Part shown: in pieces, positions 63,213 through 64,000 of the stretch
How positions within the stretch are numbered: position 1 is the first letter of the stretch
Layout: every line of letters begins with the position of its first letter
Origin: Achromobacter sp. HZ34
Lineage (GTDB): Bacteria > Pseudomonadota > Gammaproteobacteria > Burkholderiales > Burkholderiaceae_B
Assembly: GCF_002209485.1 (NCBI RefSeq)
Contig: NZ_NJIX01000004.1
Span: 62,001 to 126,000 of the forward strand
Reading direction: 5' to 3'
Length of the DNA: 64,000 nucleotides
The notes under the pieces: model-generated
Database searches by the model: none
Told to the model about the DNA's origin: nothing
The model's input: the letters and a program-made list of their open reading frames with translations, nothing else
Position numbers and translations under genes: made by a program

Positions 63213-64000
63213 TCAGCGCGTTGCCTGTTCCAATGCAGTGATGCGCTGTTCGTCGAAGGTATGGCCCCAGCCGGGCCGTTCCGGCACCACGGCCATGCCA
63301 CCGGCGAATTCAAGCGGCTCGCGGTACAGCGTGGAGAACCAGGGCATGTATTCCAGGAATATCGCGTTCGACAAGGCGCCCAGCACCTGCAGGCTGGTTT
63401 CGGGAAACAGGTGGCTGGACACGGGGATGTCGTGGCTCTCGGCCATATGGCCGACGCGCATGAATTCGCTGACGCCGCCCACACGCTGCAAGTCCGGCAT
63501 CAGCACGTCGGCACTGCGCAGGGCCAGCATGCTGCGGAAGCCGTAGCGGGTGTATTCGGTTTCGCCGCTGGCGATGGGCGTGTCCAGGGCCGCCGCCACG
63601 CGCGCCAGTCCTTCCAGGTCCCAGGCCGGCAGCGGTTCTTCGAACCACGTCAGGTCGTGCTCTTCCAGCAGACGGCCCAGCCGTATCGCCTGCGCTTCGT
63701 TCAAGCCCTGGTTGGCGTCGGCCATCAGCTTGATGTCCGGACCGATGGCGGCGCGCACGGCGCCCACGCGTTGTGCATCCTGGCGTGCGTCCGCCATGCC
63801 CAGGCGCATCTTCACCGCGCCGAAGCCTTGCGCCACCATGTCCTGCGCCTCGCGTGCCAGGGCGTCGATATCGCGGTCCAGCCACAGGCCGCCGCTGTGA
63901 TAAGCCGGTACCCGATCACGCGCGCCGCCCAGCAGGCGATACAGGGGCAGTCCGGCGGCCTTGCCCGCGATGTCCCACAAGGCGCCGTCCAGGGCCGAGA
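63213..64000 (-). CDS. Mandelate racemase/muconate-lactonizing enzyme family protein (partial)
   Basis: The C-terminal 262 codons are visible; the reading frame continues past the right edge (ALDGALWDIAGKAAG). The enolase-superfamily residues are in place: KMRLG (catalytic lysine), LMADANQGL and WFEEPLPAWD and ASGETEY (three metal ligands), and the histidine in SSHLFPE, as in mandelate racemase and sugar-acid dehydratases. It probably dehydrates or racemises a hydroxy acid. It is the most upstream visible gene of the Liv-type operon. Confidence 0.92.
   Translation of the reverse strand, partial: SALDGALWDIAGKAAGLPLYRLLGGARDRVPAYHSGGLWLDRDIDALAREAQDMVAQGFGAVKMRLGMADARQDAQRVGAVRAAIGPDIKLMADANQGLNEAQAIRLGRLLEEHDLTWFEEPLPAWDLEGLARVAAALDTPIASGETEYTRYGFRSMLALRSADVLMPDLQRVGGVSEFMRVGHMAESHDIPVSSHLFPETSLQVLGALSNAIFLEYMPWFSTLYREPLEFAGGMAVVPERPGWGHTFDEQRITALEQATR

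Overview
The window looks like a chromosomal, replication-gene-proximal segment of a high-GC betaproteobacterium of the Bordetella/Achromobacter type (Burkholderiales, Alcaligenaceae). The reasons are the gyrB-dnaN-dnaA / rpmH-rnpA-yidD-yidC cluster, the RnpA and DnaN N-termini, a DUF4148 small secreted protein, the many solute-binding-protein importers and a very large autotransporter. This assignment rests on family knowledge; no search was run.

Layout. 0.1-0.3 kb: tandem glycine riboswitch on the minus strand with a sigma54-like promoter, serving a gene off the left edge (probably gcvT). 0.6-3 kb: a serine hydrolase and a YhcG/DUF1016 nuclease-like gene, convergent and overlapping. 3.2-5.3 kb: mnmE on the minus strand, with a damaged duplicate of its start region about 0.6 kb upstream. 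5.5-13.3 kb: a dipeptide-type importer (substrate-binding protein, two permeases, two ATPases) with two amidohydrolases. 13.4-16.5 kb: promoter, 49-codon secreted microORF, terminator/attenuator, then a NitT/TauT-type importer. 16.7-25.3 kb: gyrB, dnaN, dnaA on minus; rpmH, rnpA, yidD, yidC on plus. mnmE normally follows yidC in this group; its position here fits an inversion of about 20 kb carrying dnaA.

25.4-30.6 kb: Fe3+/polyamine-like importer with a LysR gene. 30.6-33 kb: ArsR-type regulator divergent from an MFS transporter, then a small hydrophilic protein. 33.2-35.6 kb: Fur-box-preceded DUF3649-PepSY-DUF3325 operon. 35.7-40.4 kb: amino-acid importer without an ATPase, linked to a threonine aldolase, with a divergent LysR regulator.

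40.4-55.1 kb is the most unusual part. A 4,373-residue autotransporter with about 30 PATR beta-strand repeats in three blocks lies between two related minus-strand cassettes. Each cassette has a conserved promoter block, a covarying stem-loop, a GTACTGC heptamer and a GC-rich hairpin. One encodes a DUF4148 protein; the other has no substantial ORF and may be a small RNA or a decayed gene.

55.2-64 kb: DUF4239 membrane protein, XdhC-like protein, then a minus-strand operon running from an enolase-superfamily dehydratase (cut by the right edge) through a Liv-type importer with fused LivM-LivG to an SMP-30/gluconolactonase, which suggests uptake and breakdown of a sugar-acid-like compound. No tRNA, rRNA, CRISPR array, insertion sequence or intact prophage gene was recognised.
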